Assembly (NCBI RefSeq): GCF_000518265.1
Contig: NZ_JADG01000004.1
Location: 1-64,000 of the forward strand
Origin: Actinomadura oligospora ATCC 43269
GTDB lineage: Bacteria > Actinomycetota > Actinomycetes > Streptosporangiales > Streptosporangiaceae
Length of the DNA stretch: 64,000 nucleotides
Direction of reading: 5' to 3'
Shown here: positions 62,129 to 64,000 of the stretch, one piece after another
Numbering within the stretch: position 1 is the stretch's first letter
Layout of the letters: each line of letters starts with the position of its first letter
Notes under the pieces: model-generated
Told to the model about the DNA's origin: nothing
The model's input: only the letters and a program-made list of their open reading frames with translations
Databases searched by the model: none
Program-made: the position numbers and the translations under genes

Positions 62129-62890
62129 ATGTACGACCCGAGAATGCGCCGACAGGCGCTTGAACTGCTGAACGAAGGCCGACCCGTCGCCGAGGTGAAC
62201 CGGCGGACCGGTATCCCGACAACGACCCTCTACAACTGGCGAAAGAACCTCTCCGCCCAGTTCGATCGGGTCTTACCCATGTGTCCGCTCTGCCACGACC
62301 GTCCGGTGGACGAGACCGCGTACTCGTACCTGCTGGGCCTGTATCTCGGTGATGGCCACATCGCCCATGCTCCGGGCGACAAAGGGGTCTTCCGTCTCGA
62401 GATCGCCTGCAGTGACGTCTGGCCAGGCCTCATCGACGCCTGCGCCGACGCCCTGTCCACCGTCATGCCCGGCCTCAAGGTGGGACGCCGGGCATGCCCC
62501 GGCTGCACCAATGTCGGCGCCTACTCCAAGCATTGGCCGTGCCTCTTCCCTCAGCACGGTCCTGGAATGAAGCACACCCGCAAGATCGAACTCGCGCCCT
62601 GGCAGAGAACGGTCGTGGATCGGCACGGGCGCGAATTCGTTCGCGGCCTGATCCACTCGGATGGGTGCCGCACGACCAACCGCGTCCGACGTCCGGGCAA
62701 GGACGGGGACCGGTCGTACGAGTACCCGCGGTACTTCTTCTCCAATGCGTCCGACGACATTCGGAAGCTCTACACGGACGCGCTCGATGCGCTCGGGATC
62801 GCGTGGAAGCAGAACAACGCGCGGAACATCTCGGTGGCGCGGGCCGAGGCGGTGGCTCGGTTGGACGAGTTCGTGGGGCCCAAGTACTGA
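62129..62890 (+). CDS. Free-standing HTH protein with two LAGLIDADG motifs
   Basis: The 253-residue protein has an N-terminal helix-turn-helix of transposase/Hin type (about 5-40: A-L-E-L-L-N-E-G-R-P-V-A-E-V, then T-T-L-Y-N-W), a Cys pair C-P-L-C near 53, a first LAGLIDADG motif Y-L-L-G-L-Y-L-G-D-G near 67, a C-P-G-C motif near 118, and a second motif F-V-R-G-L-I-H-S-D-G near 173. The fold is that of a monomeric homing endonuclease, with acidic residues at both motif ends. It is not inside an intein or intron and sits just behind a tRNA gene. Function, either homing or a domesticated DNA-binding role, is unknown. No ribosome binding site is visible, so it may be leaderless. Confidence 0.8.
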   Translation: MYDPRMRRQALELLNEGRPVAEVNRRTGIPTTTLYNWRKNLSAQFDRVLPMCPLCHDRPVDETAYSYLLGLYLGDGHIAHAPGDKGVFRLEIACSDVWPGLIDACADALSTVMPGLKVGRRACPGCTNVGAYSKHWPCLFPQHGPGMKHTRKIELAPWQRTVVDRHGREFVRGLIHSDGCRTTNRVRRPGKDGDRSYEYPRYFFSNASDDIRKLYTDALDALGIAWKQNNARNISVARAEAVARLDEFVGPKY

Positions 62891-62947
62891 GGGCCGCGCT
62901 GACGTAGGGGGGTCCGGCGGCCGGTCGAGGGTGCGCGGCGTCTTGGG

Positions 62948-63367
62948 TCAGCCGACGAGGTTCTGGAGGAGGGTGCGCAGGGCGTCCTGCTGGTCTGTGG
63001 TGAGGGCCGTCAGGGGGGTGTGGGCGGCCAGGCGGTCGAGGACCTCGGCGCGGCGCTGGTGGCCGGTCTCGGTGAGGACGACCTGCTTGGCGCGGCGGTC
63101 GGTGGGGTGCGGGCGGCGTTCGGCGAGGCCCTGTTTCTCGAGGCGGTCGATGACGAAGGTGGCGTTGGGGGGTTCGCAGACCATGCGGTGGGCGAGTTCG
63201 CGGGCGGTGATGGGCTCGGTGAGTTCGCGGAGGGCGATGACCTGGGTGGGAGTGAGGTCGAGTTCGTCGGCGGCCTGGCGGACGTGGGTGTCGAGGCGCT
63301 GGATGAAGCGGTGGGCGAGCTTGCAGATGTCGCGGTCGAGCTGGGGGTCGGCGGCGGGCTGGCGCAT
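62948..63367 (-). CDS. MarR-family transcriptional regulator
   Basis: The 139-residue protein has the MarR winged helix: L-T-P-T-Q-V-I-A-L-R-E-L near 38, recognition helix region N-A-T-F-V-I-D-R-L-E-K-Q-G-L near 68 and wing with D-R-R-A-K-Q-V-V-L-T-E-T-G near 90. It is divergent from an MFS exporter gene and probably represses both by binding the palindrome at 63406-63430 until an aromatic or drug-like ligand is present. Confidence 0.93.
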   Translation of the reverse strand: MRQPAADPQLDRDICKLAHRFIQRLDTHVRQAADELDLTPTQVIALRELTEPITARELAHRMVCEPPNATFVIDRLEKQGLAERRPHPTDRRAKQVVLTETGHQRRAEVLDRLAAHTPLTALTTDQQDALRTLLQNLVG

Positions 63368-63405
63368 GGCAGGAAGTGTAGCGAGGCGCTTCGAATCATG
63401 ATAAT

Positions 63406-63430
63406 TATAACTCGAATCATTCGAGCTATA
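63406..63430. promoter_or_regulatory. MarR operator in the divergent promoter
   Basis: TATAACTCGAATCATTCGAGCTATA is a nearly perfect palindrome with arms CTCGAAT/ATTCGAG around a single C and outer TATA on both sides. It is by far the most AT-rich patch in the area and overlaps possible -10 elements for the MFS gene, as expected for a MarR repressor site. Confidence 0.75.
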
Positions 63431-63452
63431 ACTAGTTGGGGGGTGGCACTTC

Positions 63453-64000
63453 GTGCTGCTCTGGTCTCTGATGCTCGTGGTGTTCGGGCTGACAACGGGC
63501 GAGTTCGTGGTCGCGGGGATCCTGCCGGACGTGGCGGGGAGTCTCGACGTGTCGGTTCCGACGGCGGGACTGCTGGTGACGGCGTACGCGGCGGGGATGA
63601 TCGTCGGAGGGCCGGTGGTGACCGTCCTGACGGCGCGGATGTCGCGGCGGGCCCTGGTGGTGGGCCTGATCGCGGTGGCGGTCGCGGCGAACGCCTGGTC
63701 GGCGGCGGCGCCGGACTACATGTCGCTGCTGGCCGGACGGTTCGCGGCGGGGTTGGTGGTCGCGACGTTCTTCGCGGTGGCGATCACGACGGCGGTCGGG
63801 ACGGCCCCGGAGGGCGGTCAGGCGCGGGCGGTGGCGCGGCTGACGGTCGGGATGAACCTCGGGATGGTGCTGGGGACACCGCTCGGGACGCTGGTGGGGC
63901 ACGCGGTGGGGTGGCGGGCGTCGTTCGGGGCGGTCGCGGTTCTGGTGTTGGTGGCGTTGCCGCTGGTGGCGGGGGCGGTTCCGGCGGGTGGTGCGGCGCT
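63453..64000 (+). CDS. MFS transporter, N-terminal part (runs off the window)
   Basis: From the GTG at 63453 (GGGGGGTGG upstream) an open frame continues to the window end. It encodes successive membrane helices with T-T-G-E-F-V-V-A-G-I-L-P near residue 14, the motif-A-like loop T-A-R-M-S-R-R-A-L near 60 and G-M-N-L-G-M-V-L-G-T-P-L-G near 137. This matches drug/proton antiporters of the AraJ/YdhP type. About 182 residues and five to six helices are visible. Controlled by the divergent MarR regulator. Confidence 0.88.
   Translation, partial: MLLWSLMLVVFGLTTGEFVVAGILPDVAGSLDVSVPTAGLLVTAYAAGMIVGGPVVTVLTARMSRRALVVGLIAVAVAANAWSAAAPDYMSLLAGRFAAGLVVATFFAVAITTAVGTAPEGGQARAVARLTVGMNLGMVLGTPLGTLVGHAVGWRASFGAVAVLVLVALPLVAGAVPAGGAA

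Overview
The window is about 70% G+C, with dense, often overlapping genes, many GTG/TTG starts, SARP/AfsR regulators and lipoproteins. This points to a filamentous actinobacterium, probably near Actinomadura/Streptosporangiales. The order uvrB - PP2C - coaE - rpsA - polA - hotdog thioesterase - livKHMGF - ANTAR regulator - tRNA also occurs in Streptomyces relatives (from memory), so the right-hand 25 kb looks like conserved chromosome. The left 39 kb is accessory.

Layout. 1-3.9 kb is a graveyard: the 3' end of an IS5-type transposase, a 5'-truncated small gene, an XRE/ImmA-type regulator that has lost its peptidase core, a pentapeptide-repeat protein, a decayed transposase, and an inverted 125-nt copy of the small gene. 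3.9-12.4 kb is a tight seven-gene unit: a ROK regulator, a substrate-binding lipoprotein, an ABC ATPase, a fused double permease, an argininosuccinate-lyase-like enzyme, a PfkB sugar kinase and a metal-dependent amidohydrolase. It is probably an uptake and catabolic pathway for an unknown compound and is the best candidate for an undescribed system. Behind it lie hairpins and a scar resembling the 3' half of a tRNA. 13-16.2 kb is a two-component system with a DUF347 membrane protein. 16.5-22.2 kb is a lipoprotein/MacB-like ABC operon flanked by truncated response-regulator and sensor-kinase remnants. 22.3-24.2 kb encodes a YVTN beta-propeller lipoprotein coupled to a NodB-type deacetylase. 24.9-29.8 kb holds a DevS-like GAF kinase, an O-methyltransferase, an alpha/beta hydrolase and a Cgl0159-type aldolase-like protein. 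30-38.5 kb is a head-to-tail array of three AfsR/SARP ATPase regulators.

From 38.7 kb come a GNAT enzyme, uvrB, an orphan NarL-type kinase, a tandemly duplicated PP2C phosphatase (the duplication also copied the end of coaE), coaE, another GNAT enzyme, a membrane endonuclease/phosphatase, rpsA with a recognisable promoter and terminator, a deacetylase, polA, a thioesterase, a DUF4352 lipoprotein preceded by a hairpin-rich segment, a branched-chain amino-acid type ABC operon, a PdtaR-like ANTAR regulator, an odd class-I tRNA with anticodon CAA, a free-standing HTH/LAGLIDADG protein, and a divergent MarR/MFS pair over a palindromic operator.

All functional calls rest on reading sequence motifs and on remembered families. 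No database search was run.
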